A DNA stretch of 64,000 nt from Acidimicrobiia bacterium (GTDB lineage Bacteria > Actinomycetota > Acidimicrobiia > IMCC26256 > JAGNEX01). Where the stretch lies: the NCBI GenBank assembly GCA_020637365.1, contig JACJWE010000002.1, forward strand, positions 682,001 to 746,000. The letters are read 5' to 3'. Both the position numbers and the translations under genes were made by a program. The first letter of the stretch is position 1. Every line of letters starts with the position of its first letter. Positions 28,117 to 37,535 of this stretch are shown piece by piece. The notes under the pieces were generated by a model. That model was not told the DNA's origin. It was given only the letters and a program-made list of their open reading frames with translations, and ran no database searches.

Positions 28117-29382
28117 ATGAAGGTGTTGATCGTCGGTCAGGGGGGTCGTGAACACGCTTTGGCCTGGGCGGCGGACCGCTCACCCCAGGTGACCCAACTC
28201 GTGGTCTATGGCGCTAACCCCGCGATGAGCGAATTGGGCAGTGCCCTGGTGGTCGATGGTGACAGCCCTGCAGCGATCGCGGACGCGATCGATCGGGAGG
28301 GTGTGGACCTCACCATCGTTGGGCCCGAGGCTCCGTTGGTCGACGGCCTGGCCGACGAGATCAGGGCGCGGGGGCGCCTCGTGTTGGGTCCCAATAAGGA
28401 CGGGGCTCGCCTCGAAGGGTCAAAGGCGTGGATGAAGCAGGTCCTGGCCGACGCGGGCGTGCCCACTGCCGCGCATGCGGCGTTTAGTGCTGGAGACGAG
28501 GCACAGGCGCTTGCCTACCTCGATCAGCAACACGACCTATTTATCGTCAAAACGGACGGTTTGGCCGCGGGTAAAGGCGTCATCGTCACCGAGTCGCGCG
28601 ACGAGGCCGAACAGGCCGTGCGCGACTACCTGTCCGGCGATGCTTTTGGGGACGCCGGTCGAACGCTGGTGATTGAAGAAGGTCTAACCGGTCCAGAGGT
28701 GTCGTTGCTGGTGCTTTGCGACGGCAACAAAGGTGTGCCGCTGACACCAGCGCAGGATTTCAAGCGAGCATACGACGGAGGTACGGGTCCGAACACCGGT
28801 GGAATGGGCGCGTATTCACCGGTGCCGATTGTCGACGACGACCTTGTCGCTCACGCTATGGACACGATCGTGGAGCCGACCATCGCTCAACTTCACAAGC
28901 TCGGTATCGATTATCGGGGTGTGCTGTACGCCGGTCTGATGTTGACCCCGGATGGCCCGAAGATCCTCGAATACAACGTGCGCTTTGGAGACCCTGAAGC
29001 GCAGGTGGTGATACCCCGTTTTGCCTCCGATCTGATGACTCACCTGGCCGAGGCTGCGGCGGGCAGCATGTTGACGCCGGTCCGCTGGAAGGACTCCACC
29101 GCTGTCACGGTTGTATTGGCGGCTGAGGGATACCCGGCATCGCCGGTCAAGGGTGCGGTGATCGAGGGGTTGTCCGAGGCCCGTGCCCTCGACGATGTGC
29201 TGATCTTCGAAGCCGGGACCGCCGACGTTGACGGCAACCGGGTCGTCGCCGGAGGTCGGGTCCTCAACGTGACGGGGCTCGGTCCAACCATCGAGGCTGC
29301 CCGAACCAAGGCATATGAGGCTGCCAGCAAGATCAGCTGGCCAGGTATGCAGATGCGCACGGACATCGCCGCCGACCTCTGA
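28117..29382 (+). CDS. purD: Phosphoribosylamine-glycine ligase (GAR synthetase)
   Basis: 421-residue ATP-grasp enzyme making GAR from phosphoribosylamine, glycine and ATP, the second step of purine synthesis. N-domain 'VLIVGQGGREHALAW', ATP-grasp 'VKTDGLAAGKGVIV', 'PAQDFKRAYDGGTGPNTGGMG' (shown by landmarks DFKRAYDGG and GPNTGGMG) and C-domain 'ILEYNVRFGDPEAQ'. ATG 28117 follows GAGGTG; the frame upstream to 28027 is non-family sequence. The 218-bp gap before it has no recognised feature. Confidence 0.95.
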   Translation: MKVLIVGQGGREHALAWAADRSPQVTQLVVYGANPAMSELGSALVVDGDSPAAIADAIDREGVDLTIVGPEAPLVDGLADEIRARGRLVLGPNKDGARLEGSKAWMKQVLADAGVPTAAHAAFSAGDEAQALAYLDQQHDLFIVKTDGLAAGKGVIVTESRDEAEQAVRDYLSGDAFGDAGRTLVIEEGLTGPEVSLLVLCDGNKGVPLTPAQDFKRAYDGGTGPNTGGMGAYSPVPIVDDDLVAHAMDTIVEPTIAQLHKLGIDYRGVLYAGLMLTPDGPKILEYNVRFGDPEAQVVIPRFASDLMTHLAEAAAGSMLTPVRWKDSTAVTVVLAAEGYPASPVKGAVIEGLSEARALDDVLIFEAGTADVDGNRVVAGGRVLNVTGLGPTIEAARTKAYEAASKISWPGMQMRTDIAADL

Positions 29383-29580
29383 GCCCGTCCAGGTCTCTGC
29401 TGTGGACCGGCAATTCTTTGGAGGTGTGGTCCCGACGAATCGTGGCCCTCTGACGCCTTGACGCTCGAGAGCTGGGGCGACTGCTGTGTAGCTCCGAGGG
29501 TTCGCATTGTCGGGTGTGGGCGCGCCACTGTTATGGCGAACCGAAACGCTGTTTCGCCCTTCTGAGCAAAGGCATCCTCA

Positions 29581-30894
29581 ATGATCCCTCGTTATTCGCT
29601 GCCCGCGATGGCCGACCTCTTTACCGATGAGTCGAAGTTTGGGGCATGGCTTGAAGTCGAACTGCAGGTCGTCGACGCCTACAACGAACTCGGCATGGTC
29701 AGCGATGAGGACGCCAGGCAGTGCCGGGAGAAGGCGAGCTTTTCCGTCGATGCCATCTTGGAGCGCGAACGGATTACTGAACATGACGTCGCCGCATTTG
29801 TCGATGTGGTGCAAGCGTCGATCGGGCAACCCGCTGGTGGGTGGATCCATTTTGGTCTGACATCCAGCGACGTGGTCGACACGGCCCAGGCGATCATCTT
29901 GACCAAAGCGGTCGACGTGCTCGCCGAGGCGGTCGCCGAACTTGATGCGGCCCTGTCCGAACGCGCCCGCGAGTTCAAAGACACCGTGATGGTCGGGCGC
30001 ACCCATGGCATCCACGCCGAGCCGACCACCTTTGGCAACGCGCTGGCGTTGATGGCGTTGCAGGTTCGCCGCGACCGCGAACGACTCGCCCGGGCCCGTG
30101 AGGTCATCGCCGTCGGCAAACTGTCCGGCGCTGTCGGAACGTACTCAAACATCGACCCCCGGGTTGAAGAGATCGTCTGCACGAGCCTCGGTCTCAAGCC
30201 GGTACCGGCCACCCAAGTCTTGGCCCGCGATCGGCACGCTGAGCTCCTCTATGTGTGCGCATCGATCGGTGCCGCGGTCGAAACCTACGCCCTTGAGATC
30301 CGTCACCTGCAACGAACCGAAGTGGGCGAGGCCGAAGAAGGCTTTCGCGAAGGTGCCCAAAAGGGCAGTTCCGCAATGCCGCATAAGCGCAACCCCGTCA
30401 AGAGCGAACAGCTCACCGGACTCGCTCGGGTGCTCCGGGCGAACGTCGTCGCCGGACTCGAGAACGTGGCCCTCTGGCACGAGCGGGACATCTCCCATTC
30501 GTCGGTCGAACGGATCATCCTGGCCGACAGCCTGATTCTCTGTCACTACATGGTGGAGAAAGCGACCGGAATCGTCCGACGCATGCGGGTCAACGCGGAG
30601 CGCATGATCGAAAATCTGAACTCGAGCTACGGCCTTGTTTTTTCTCAGGCGGTCCTTCTGGCGCTGGTCGACTCCGGCCTGTCGAGGGACGAGGCGTATC
30701 GCCTTGTGCAGCGCAATGCCATGGCGACCTGGGAGCAACGTCGCCCGTTCCGTGAGGTTCTTGGCGAAGACACAGCGGTGCTCGACGCTCTCGGCGCGCA
30801 GCGTCTCGATCAGTGCTTCGACCTGGGGCGCTCCGTCGCGAATGTCGGAAGAACCTTCGATGTGTTGGACGCTCACCCCGGCGCCCAGAGTTAG
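29581..30894 (+). CDS. purB: Adenylosuccinate lyase
   Basis: 437-residue fumarase-superfamily enzyme acting twice: SAICAR to AICAR plus fumarate, and adenylosuccinate to AMP plus fumarate. Conserved regions are 'GLTSSDVVDTAQA', 'GRTHGIHAEPT' and the signature 'GSSAMPHKRNPVKSE' with the flexible loop Ser. AAAGG precedes ATG 29581 by 8-9 nt. It lies between purD and purC in the same direction. Confidence 0.95.
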   Translation: MIPRYSLPAMADLFTDESKFGAWLEVELQVVDAYNELGMVSDEDARQCREKASFSVDAILERERITEHDVAAFVDVVQASIGQPAGGWIHFGLTSSDVVDTAQAIILTKAVDVLAEAVAELDAALSERAREFKDTVMVGRTHGIHAEPTTFGNALALMALQVRRDRERLARAREVIAVGKLSGAVGTYSNIDPRVEEIVCTSLGLKPVPATQVLARDRHAELLYVCASIGAAVETYALEIRHLQRTEVGEAEEGFREGAQKGSSAMPHKRNPVKSEQLTGLARVLRANVVAGLENVALWHERDISHSSVERIILADSLILCHYMVEKATGIVRRMRVNAERMIENLNSSYGLVFSQAVLLALVDSGLSRDEAYRLVQRNAMATWEQRRPFREVLGEDTAVLDALGAQRLDQCFDLGRSVANVGRTFDVLDAHPGAQS

Positions 30895-31040
30895 AGAACC
30901 GAGCCGAGTTTGCGTGCGGTTATCTCGCCCCGGCGTTTAGCCTTCCCGTCGGTGTCTCCCTCGGTGAGCGCCCGCGCGAGACTTGTCGCTCAGGTCACGG
31001 TCGTGAATCCTTCGAATCCGCAAAAATCAAGGTTGGTGTC

Positions 31041-31931
31041 ATGGGTTTGCTCGATCTTCCTCTCCTGCGTTCCGGCAAGGTTCGCGAGGTATACGTGGTG
31101 GATGCCGACAGGCTGCTGATGGTGGCCTCCGATCGGATCTCGGCATTCGACGTCGTGTTCGATCAGCCCATTCCCGACAAAGGGCGGGTGCTCACCGGGA
31201 TGTCAACCTTCTGGTTTGAGCGCACTCAAGGCCTCGTGGCCAACCACCTCATCAGCTCGGATCCGACCGACTTTCCTCCTACAGCGGAACCCAGCAAGGT
31301 TGCCGGTCGGGCGATGTTGGTACGTGCTGCTGAGCCGGTGATGATGGAGTGCATCGTGCGCGGCTATCTATTCGGTTCCGCGTGGAGTGAGTACCAGCGC
31401 TCCGGGACCATGAATGGGCAACCCCTTCCCGAAGGCATGCGCCAGGCCGAGCTGTTGCCCAGCCCCGTCTTTACACCCTCGACCAAGGCCGAAGAGGGCC
31501 ATGACGAAGCCTTGACCCCGCAGCAGGGCCGCGACCTCGTTGGTGCAGACCTCTACGACCAGATCGAACAGACCTCACTGGCTCTCTATGAATTTGCTCG
31601 ACAACACGCTGAGTCAAAGGGCCTCATCCTGGTCGATACCAAATTTGAGTTTGGGCTGATCGACGGCGAGCTGACGTTGATCGACGAGATGTGCACCCCC
31701 GACTCATCGCGCCTTTGGGCGGCCGAAGATTATGAAGTAGGCACGTCGCCGCCGAGCTTCGACAAGCAGTACGTTCGGGATTACCTCTCTGAAACCGGTT
31801 GGGACAAGAACCCGCCGGCCCCCGCGCTCCCCGACGATGTCGTCACCGGTACGCGGGCCCGCTATGTCGAAGCGTATGAGCGTGTGACCGGATTGTCCTT
31901 TGATGACTGGTTCGCGCCCGAGCGGGCGTAA
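31041..31931 (+). CDS. purC: SAICAR synthase
   Basis: 296 residues. Condenses CAIR with aspartate using ATP. Contains 'SGKVREVY', 'ASDRISAFDV', 'KGRVLTGMS', 'CIVRGYLFGSAW', 'FTPSTKAEEGHDE', 'LVDTKFEFG' and 'LIDEMCTPDSSR'. The frame is open far upstream (30813) into the 3' end of purB in another phase; ATG 31041 with AAGG 8 nt before it gives the normal family start. No purE or purK gene lies in the window, so CAIR formation is encoded elsewhere. Confidence 0.95.
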   Translation: MGLLDLPLLRSGKVREVYVVDADRLLMVASDRISAFDVVFDQPIPDKGRVLTGMSTFWFERTQGLVANHLISSDPTDFPPTAEPSKVAGRAMLVRAAEPVMMECIVRGYLFGSAWSEYQRSGTMNGQPLPEGMRQAELLPSPVFTPSTKAEEGHDEALTPQQGRDLVGADLYDQIEQTSLALYEFARQHAESKGLILVDTKFEFGLIDGELTLIDEMCTPDSSRLWAAEDYEVGTSPPSFDKQYVRDYLSETGWDKNPPAPALPDDVVTGTRARYVEAYERVTGLSFDDWFAPERA

Positions 31932-31975
31932 CACTGCGATCAGACCAACACACAACCACGGAGGAAGCGAGCGAT

Positions 31976-32242
31976 ATGCCAGTTTTTGAAGCGGTGGTCG
32001 AGGTGATCCCACGTGCAGGAATTTTGGATCCGGCGGGTGGGACGGTGGAGCGGTCGCTGCCCACCGTCGGTTTTGATGGTGTCAGCGGTGTACGGATAGG
32101 CAAAAGCATCCGCCTGAGGATCGAACGGGCGACCGAAGCGGAAGCGGCCGAGGACCTCGAACGGATCTGCAGTGAGGTACTAGCGAATCCGGTGATGGAG
32201 GACTACACCTTTGTGGTGTCTCCGGCTGGTGACGGGTCGTGA
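31976..32242 (+). CDS. purS: FGAM synthase subunit PurS
   Basis: 88-residue small subunit that bridges PurQ and PurL in the three-part FGAM synthase of Gram-positive bacteria. Features are the family fold 'AVVEVIPRAGILDPAGGTVER' (broken here as VVEVIPRAGILDP), 'GVSGVRIGKSIRL' and 'ANPVMEDY'. GGAGG precedes the ATG. The last codon overlaps the purQ GTG by 4 nt, so PurS and PurQ are translationally coupled. Confidence 0.93.
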   Translation: MPVFEAVVEVIPRAGILDPAGGTVERSLPTVGFDGVSGVRIGKSIRLRIERATEAEAAEDLERICSEVLANPVMEDYTFVVSPAGDGS

Positions 32243-32922
32243 GTGCCAACATCGGTGTCGTCGTATTTCCGGGCACCAACTGTGAACAAGACGTGGCGCG
32301 AGCCGTGGCGTTGGTCGGCGGCACTGCTGAAATGGTGTGGCACACCGAAACCGACCTTGATCGCTTTGATGGTGTGGTGTTGCCTGGCGGCTTTGCACAC
32401 GGCGACTACCTCCGAACCGGTGCACTTGCTGGCCATTCACCCGTGATGAGCGCAGTCAAGAAGTTCGCCCAAAGTGGCGGTCCCGTCGTCGGAATCTGCA
32501 ATGGCTTTCAAGTTCTGTGCGAGGCCGGCCTACTCGACGGTGCTCTGCAGAAAAATGCAGGACTTTCGTTTGTCTGCCAGCCCGTTGAACTCCAAGTGGC
32601 AGCTGTCGATACACCGTTGACGCTGAGGTTTGACGTCGGAGATGTGGTCAACGTTCCCATCAATCATTTTGAAGGGAATTTCGTCTGTGATGAACAAACA
32701 TTGCAGATGCTGGAAGATCAGCACCGCGTTGTCGTCCGCTACAAAGACAACCCGAACGGATCGGTCGGAGACATCGCGGGAATCTGCAATGAGGGCCGCA
32801 ACGTCGTCGGTCTCATGCCGCACCCTGAACGGGCGATGGAGGCGATTTTGGGGAGCGATGACGGACGCGAGATGTTTCGCTCGATCCTGGACTTTGCCAG
32901 CTCAGAAAGGTCTGGCGCCTAA
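32239..32922 (+). CDS. purQ: FGAM synthase glutaminase subunit PurQ
   Basis: 227-residue class I glutamine amidotransferase that feeds ammonia to PurL. Catalytic Cys87 in 'VVGICNGFQVLCE'; His-Glu of the triad in 'LMPHPERAME'; oxyanion/glutamine loop 'VVFPGTNCEQDVA'. GTG start at 32239 inside the purS stop (GTGA). A terminator-like hairpin follows. Confidence 0.95.
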   Translation: MSANIGVVVFPGTNCEQDVARAVALVGGTAEMVWHTETDLDRFDGVVLPGGFAHGDYLRTGALAGHSPVMSAVKKFAQSGGPVVGICNGFQVLCEAGLLDGALQKNAGLSFVCQPVELQVAAVDTPLTLRFDVGDVVNVPINHFEGNFVCDEQTLQMLEDQHRVVVRYKDNPNGSVGDIAGICNEGRNVVGLMPHPERAMEAILGSDDGREMFRSILDFASSERSGA

Positions 32923-32973
32923 CCCTGCAGGAGCCAGAGGGGCGGGACGATCCAGGGGGGTGTTCCGCCAGCG

Positions 32974-32996
32974 GCAGGGCCCTCGTCGGGCCCTGC
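32974..32996 (+). terminator. Hairpin after purQ
   Basis: GCAGGGCCC (32974-32982) and GGGCCCTGC (32988-32996) form a 9-bp perfect GC-rich stem with loop TCGTC, 52 nt past the purQ stop and just before the end of the antisense gene. No clear U-run. It would end the purA-to-purQ transcription unit. Confidence 0.6.
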
Positions 32997-33023
32997 GGGC
33001 AAGCAAAACGATGGGCTAGATGG

Positions 33024-33446
33024 CTAGGAACGCGTCCGCTTGATACCAGCGCGGCTCAGCAGGTCAGGTGACACACCCAGTTCGCGCCAGGCGGCGTACG
33101 TGATTCCTTTGCGGTCGCCGTAGGCTGCAGCAGATTCGACAAAACCCTCTTCGAGCTGGTCGAGGTCGACGGATGCTTGGAGCGTTTCAAGCTCCTTTTG
33201 AAGGTCCATTCGTTCTTGAATGAGGTGTAGGCGGTCCAAAGGCGACGCGAGTTGGATCTCTTCGTCGATAAGAGCGAGGCGGCGTTCAACCGACTCGCTT
33301 GTGCGCTTACGGCCGCGCTTGGGGCGGTGCGCTTCGAGCGCCTCAAGATACTTACGTATTGCCTGACCCTGCCGGCGTCCTTCGGCGAGCGCTTCTTTGT
33401 GAGCGGAGCTCATAGGTGTTTTGCTCGAAGATTTTGGCACTTTCAT
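33024..33446 (-). CDS. Conserved-looking hypothetical protein, antisense within the pur cluster
   Basis: 140 residues, function not recognised. A basic N-terminus (KVPKSSSKTP; HRPKRGRKRT) is followed by a Glu/Leu-rich helical or coiled-coil segment (about 52-90) and a C-terminal motif 'YGDRKGITYAAWRELGVSPD' ending in basic residues. I recall the same basic/coiled/'YAAWRE.GV' layout from small actinobacterial proteins of unknown function, possibly nucleic-acid-binding. GAAGG precedes the ATG. Two direct TCGTGAGTA repeats (33457-33465, 33481-33489) lie just upstream and could be its operator. It separates purQ from purL. Confidence 0.7.
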   Translation of the reverse strand: MKVPKSSSKTPMSSAHKEALAEGRRQGQAIRKYLEALEAHRPKRGRKRTSESVERRLALIDEEIQLASPLDRLHLIQERMDLQKELETLQASVDLDQLEEGFVESAAAYGDRKGITYAAWRELGVSPDLLSRAGIKRTRS

Positions 33447-33671
33447 CTGCCTTCAGTCGTGAGTATTTTGCGGCGGGGGATCGTGAGTAGGACACTTTAG
33501 TATCACAACGCTCCAAGATCATCACGTCACTTAAGTAAATCCCGTGTGATCGGCGGATCGAGCACACCGTTTCATCCATGGATCTAGCTGGCTTATGTAC
33601 CAAATTTTCAAAGGCCAACTATGCGCTTGAGTATTTGATCAAACTGTCCACGATCACCAGCCTGCTCGCGG

Positions 33672-33701
33672 TTATCACAGTTCGGTGGTGACCGGTAGTG
33701 T
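33672..33701 (+). promoter_or_regulatory. purL promoter for a leaderless message
   Basis: TTATCA (33672-33677), an 18-bp spacer and TAGTGT (33696-33701); the purL ATG begins 8 nt later and has no ribosome site. purL-purF-purM would therefore be a second transcription unit. Confidence 0.5.
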
Positions 33702-33709
33702 GCGTGCCT

Positions 33710-36013
33710 ATGACGTCTGCGACAGCGCCCTTGTACGCCCAGCTGGGTATGACCGCCGATGAGTACGCCTCGGTCTGTGCTTTGTTGGATCGAGAGCCGA
33801 CCGGTGTCGAGTTGGCCATGTATTCGGTGATGTGGTCCGAGCACTGCTCCTATAAGAGCTCGCGGACCCATCTTCGCCGACTGCCGACGGATGCCCCCTG
33901 GGTACTGGTCGGACCGGGTGAAGGTGCCGGTGTCATCGACATTGGCGAAGGCATGGCGGTGGCCGTGCGCATCGAGAGTCACAACCACCCCTCGGCGGTT
34001 GAGCCCTATCAGGGTGCGGCCACCGGTGTGGGGGGCATTATCAGAGACGTCTTTTCGATGGGTGCCCGGCCGATCGCCCTGATGGATGCACTGCGCTTTG
34101 GGCCCCTCGACGACAGCCGGAACCGCTGGCTCTTTGAAGGTGTCGTCTCGGGGATCAGCGGATACGGCAACGCTGTGGGCGTCCCCACCGTAGGCGGTGA
34201 AGTCGTCTTCGAAGACGGCTACAGCGGCAATCCGCTGGTGAACGTCTTCTGTCTCGGCGTGTTACCGGCGGACAAGATCATCAAGGCGCGTGCGGAGCGA
34301 TCCGGTGACCTGGCCGTTCTGCTCGGTGCGACCACGGGCCGAGACGGCATCGGCGGTGCGTCCATCTTGGCGTCAGCGGAGTTCGACGACACCTCGTCAG
34401 ACAAACGGCCTTCGGTTCAGGTCGGTGATCCATTTCAAGAAAAGAAGCTGATCGAAGTCTGCCTAGATCTGCTCGATCGAGGACTGGTCGCCGGGATTCA
34501 AGATCTGGGCGCCGCAGGGATCTGTTGTGCGGCCTCTGAATCGGCAGCAAACGGCGGGTGTGGAATAGAGCTCGATCTGGCCCGAATACCGCGCCGAGCG
34601 CCCGGTATGAGCGCTGCAGAACTCATGATCTCTGAGTCTCAAGAGCGCATGCTGGCGATCGTTCAACCATCCGATCTCGACGCCGTGATGGAGCGTTGCG
34701 CTCATCATGAGGTGCATGCGGCCGTAATCGGTCGGGTCAATGAAACACGTCGATTTACTTTGGTTGACGGCGTCTTCGATCACGCTGGCGTCCCCGGACG
34801 CAACGCTCCAGAGCCGTCGGGCAAAGGGGGCACATCCGCTGTGGCGGACACGGGTCGAGGCGACGAACGCTTCGCCGACGTCCCCGTCGAGTCGCTTGGT
34901 GAGGGTCCCGAGTATCAGCGACCGCTATCACCCGATCCCGCGCTGAAGACCAGCCAAGACATCGACGTATGGGCACAGCTTGACGGCCGCGGCGTGGACG
35001 TAGCCGCGCGCGCCGAAGAACTCCTGGCGGTCTTGGCGCGACCGACTATCGCGTCGAAGTCGTGGGTGTACCGCCAATTCGATCACCAGCTATTCCTGCA
35101 GACGGTGGTAGGGCCCGGTGGCGACGCCACGGTGCTGCGTGTCAATGACACGACCAAAGGCCTGGCGCTCAGCGTCGATGGGCCGGGTCGTATGTGTGAA
35201 CTGGACCCGCGTACCGGTGCCCGCCTGGCCGTCGCGGAAGCGGCGAGGAACGTGGCCTGTGCCGGAGCCGTACCCCGCGCGCTGGTCAACTGCCTCAACT
35301 TTGGCGATCCCGGTCGAGAACATGTCATGTGGCAGTTCTCCGAGGTCATCGACGGTATGACCGAGATGTGTGAGGCCCTATCTCTGCCGGTCGTCGGCGG
35401 CAACGTCAGTTTTTACAATGCCACCGACGGTGTGGACATCTTCCCGACGCCGGTCCTCGGGGTCGTCGGGGTCATCGACGACCTCGACCGACGCCCTCCG
35501 ACGCCAGCGCTGCTCGAAGGTGACGAGGTGATCGCCCTCGGCGCGACGCTGCTCGAAGTAGCGGGTTCGCAATGGGCCGCTCAACACGCTGTCGAGGGCG
35601 GTATGCCGCCGGCATGTTTGCCCACCGAGGCCGCTCGCCTCATCGAGCTGGTCCTCGAACTGGTCGACGGTGAGCTGGTGCGCAGCACACATGACTGTGC
35701 AGAAGGCGGAATGGGTGTCGCACTTGCGGAGATGTGCATCGCTGGCGGTGTCGGTATCCAAGGACGTCCGGGTCTGTCCGGCGACCTTCCCGAAGCCGCA
35801 TGGCTGTTCTCAGAGAGCGCTAACCGGGTCATCTGCGGTGTCGAACCCAACAAGGTGGACGCGGTGATCAACGCCGCTCGCAGGGTGGGGGTCCCGGCCC
35901 ATCGCCTCGGCACGGCAGGGGGCTCACGCCTGTCCTTGCCAGACATTGTGTCGATAGCGCTGAGCGATATCGACGATGTCTGGAGCAATGCGATTCAACG
36001 AACGATGGAATAA
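33710..36013 (+). CDS. purL: FGAM synthase large subunit PurL
   Basis: 767-residue ATP-dependent synthetase subunit converting FGAR to FGAM with ammonia from PurQ; the small PurL type that needs PurS and PurQ. Landmarks: 'MWSEHCSYKSSRTHLRRLP', 'VRIESHNHPSAVEPYQGAAT', 'GGIIRDVFSMGARPIA', 'QDLGAAGICCAASE' and, in the second half, 'VVGGNVSFYNATDG' and 'STHDCAEGGMGVALAE'. ATG 33710 is preferred to the in-frame GTG 33698 because the -10 box overlaps the latter. Confidence 0.95.
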   Translation: MTSATAPLYAQLGMTADEYASVCALLDREPTGVELAMYSVMWSEHCSYKSSRTHLRRLPTDAPWVLVGPGEGAGVIDIGEGMAVAVRIESHNHPSAVEPYQGAATGVGGIIRDVFSMGARPIALMDALRFGPLDDSRNRWLFEGVVSGISGYGNAVGVPTVGGEVVFEDGYSGNPLVNVFCLGVLPADKIIKARAERSGDLAVLLGATTGRDGIGGASILASAEFDDTSSDKRPSVQVGDPFQEKKLIEVCLDLLDRGLVAGIQDLGAAGICCAASESAANGGCGIELDLARIPRRAPGMSAAELMISESQERMLAIVQPSDLDAVMERCAHHEVHAAVIGRVNETRRFTLVDGVFDHAGVPGRNAPEPSGKGGTSAVADTGRGDERFADVPVESLGEGPEYQRPLSPDPALKTSQDIDVWAQLDGRGVDVAARAEELLAVLARPTIASKSWVYRQFDHQLFLQTVVGPGGDATVLRVNDTTKGLALSVDGPGRMCELDPRTGARLAVAEAARNVACAGAVPRALVNCLNFGDPGREHVMWQFSEVIDGMTEMCEALSLPVVGGNVSFYNATDGVDIFPTPVLGVVGVIDDLDRRPPTPALLEGDEVIALGATLLEVAGSQWAAQHAVEGGMPPACLPTEAARLIELVLELVDGELVRSTHDCAEGGMGVALAEMCIAGGVGIQGRPGLSGDLPEAAWLFSESANRVICGVEPNKVDAVINAARRVGVPAHRLGTAGGSRLSLPDIVSIALSDIDDVWSNAIQRTME

Positions 36014-36068
36014 ATGGCGGACGACTGATGGCGCTGCAGCAGACGCCCTGTGAGAGGATAAGCCCCGC

Positions 36069-37517
36069 ATGGACTTCGGCATCGGTGAAGAATGCGGCGT
36101 CTTTGGTGTGTACGCACCGGGACAGGACACCGCTCGTCTGACCTACTACGGCTTGTATGCGCTGCAGCATCGCGGCCAGGAGTCGGCGGGTATCGCCGTC
36201 TCCGACGGTAAAGAGCTCACCGTCGTCAAAGACATGGGGCTTGTCCCGCAGGTCTTTGACGAACGCACCTTGGCGGCGTTGGACGGGCATCTTTCCATAG
36301 GCCATGTCCGCTATTCCACGACCGGGTCCTCTGAATGGTTCAACGCTCAGCCAGCTTTTCGGTCTGGCGGCGACACCGGTTTTGCCTTTGCTCACAACGG
36401 CAATCTCACCAACACCGCTGATTTGGCGGCAGGTTTGGGAATGCTTCCTGGTATCGAAGCCGAATGTTCTTCTGACAGTGACATCGTCGCCGAGATGCTG
36501 CTTCGACAGTTTCCGTCAACAGCACGCGGCGATGGTCGCGATCTTGAACGGGCGCTTCTGAACGTGCTCCCCGAGCTGCGCGGCGCATTCAGTTTGACGG
36601 TCATGGATGATGCCCATCTGTACGGGGTCCGGGACCGCAACGGTTTTCGCCCATTGGTTTTGGGTCGACTTGAAGGCGGTGGCTGGGTGCTCGCGTCCGA
36701 GACGGCAGCCCTCGACATCGTCGGTGCACATCACGTCGAAGATGTTGCTCCCGGGACCATGATCTGTATCGATGCGACCGGTGTGCGCCGCATCAGATGG
36801 GCCGACGCGGACCCGAAACTGTGCATTTTTGAGTACGTCTATTTCGCCCGGCCGGACAGCGAGCTGTATGGCCAGAATGTGCATGCTGCCCGTCAGCGAA
36901 TGGGTGAAGAGCTGGCCCGTCAGGCGCCGGTCGAGGCCGATATGGTCATGCCCGTCCCCGAATCGGGCGTTCCAGCTGCCCAAGGGTTCGCCAAAGAATC
37001 AGACATTCCATACGGTGACGGCCTTGTCAAGAACCGTTATGTCGGTCGCACATTTATCCAGCCGACCCAACAGCTTCGAGGTATGGGCGTCCGCCTCAAG
37101 CTCAATCCGCTGAGCGAAAACGTCCGTGGCAAACGGGTCGTCGTCGTGGACGACAGCATTGTGAGGGGCACGACTACTCGACAGCTGGTCGCCATGCTGC
37201 GAGCTGCGGGCGCACTCGAAGTCCATCTGCGAATCTCGTCTCCGCCGTATCGGTGGCCGTGTTTTTACGGTATGGATACCGGGCGGAAAGGGGAGCTCGT
37301 CGCCGCAGACCTGACCGTGAGCGAGATCGGTAAGTTCGTCGGTGCCGATTCGATCGCCTATCTCGACCTCGATCGTCTGATTCGCGCGACCGGCGCACCT
37401 GATGCTGGCTTCTGCACGGCATGTTTGTCAGGCGAGTATCCCGTGCCCATCGACCCGGCCGATTTTCCAACGCCGGTCGAAAAGCGAGGCGTCACCGCGC
37501 TCAGCCTGGGCGTTTGA
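36069..37517 (+). CDS. purF: Amidophosphoribosyltransferase (GPATase)
   Basis: 482 residues; first committed step, PRPP plus glutamine to phosphoribosylamine. A short propeptide (MDFGIGEE) precedes Cys9, the N-terminal nucleophile of the Ntn-type glutaminase ('CGVFGVYAPGQ'). PRPP loop: 'VVVDDSIVRGTTTRQL'. Cys residues in 'KLCIFEYVYF', 'WPCFYGMDT' and 'FCTACLSGEYP' match the 4Fe-4S-containing Bacillus-type enzymes. AGAGGA lies about 11 nt before the ATG. 55 nt after purL. Confidence 0.95.
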   Translation: MDFGIGEECGVFGVYAPGQDTARLTYYGLYALQHRGQESAGIAVSDGKELTVVKDMGLVPQVFDERTLAALDGHLSIGHVRYSTTGSSEWFNAQPAFRSGGDTGFAFAHNGNLTNTADLAAGLGMLPGIEAECSSDSDIVAEMLLRQFPSTARGDGRDLERALLNVLPELRGAFSLTVMDDAHLYGVRDRNGFRPLVLGRLEGGGWVLASETAALDIVGAHHVEDVAPGTMICIDATGVRRIRWADADPKLCIFEYVYFARPDSELYGQNVHAARQRMGEELARQAPVEADMVMPVPESGVPAAQGFAKESDIPYGDGLVKNRYVGRTFIQPTQQLRGMGVRLKLNPLSENVRGKRVVVVDDSIVRGTTTRQLVAMLRAAGALEVHLRISSPPYRWPCFYGMDTGRKGELVAADLTVSEIGKFVGADSIAYLDLDRLIRATGAPDAGFCTACLSGEYPVPIDPADFPTPVEKRGVTALSLGV

Positions 37518-37535
37518 TCCAGGATGTGATGTGAC

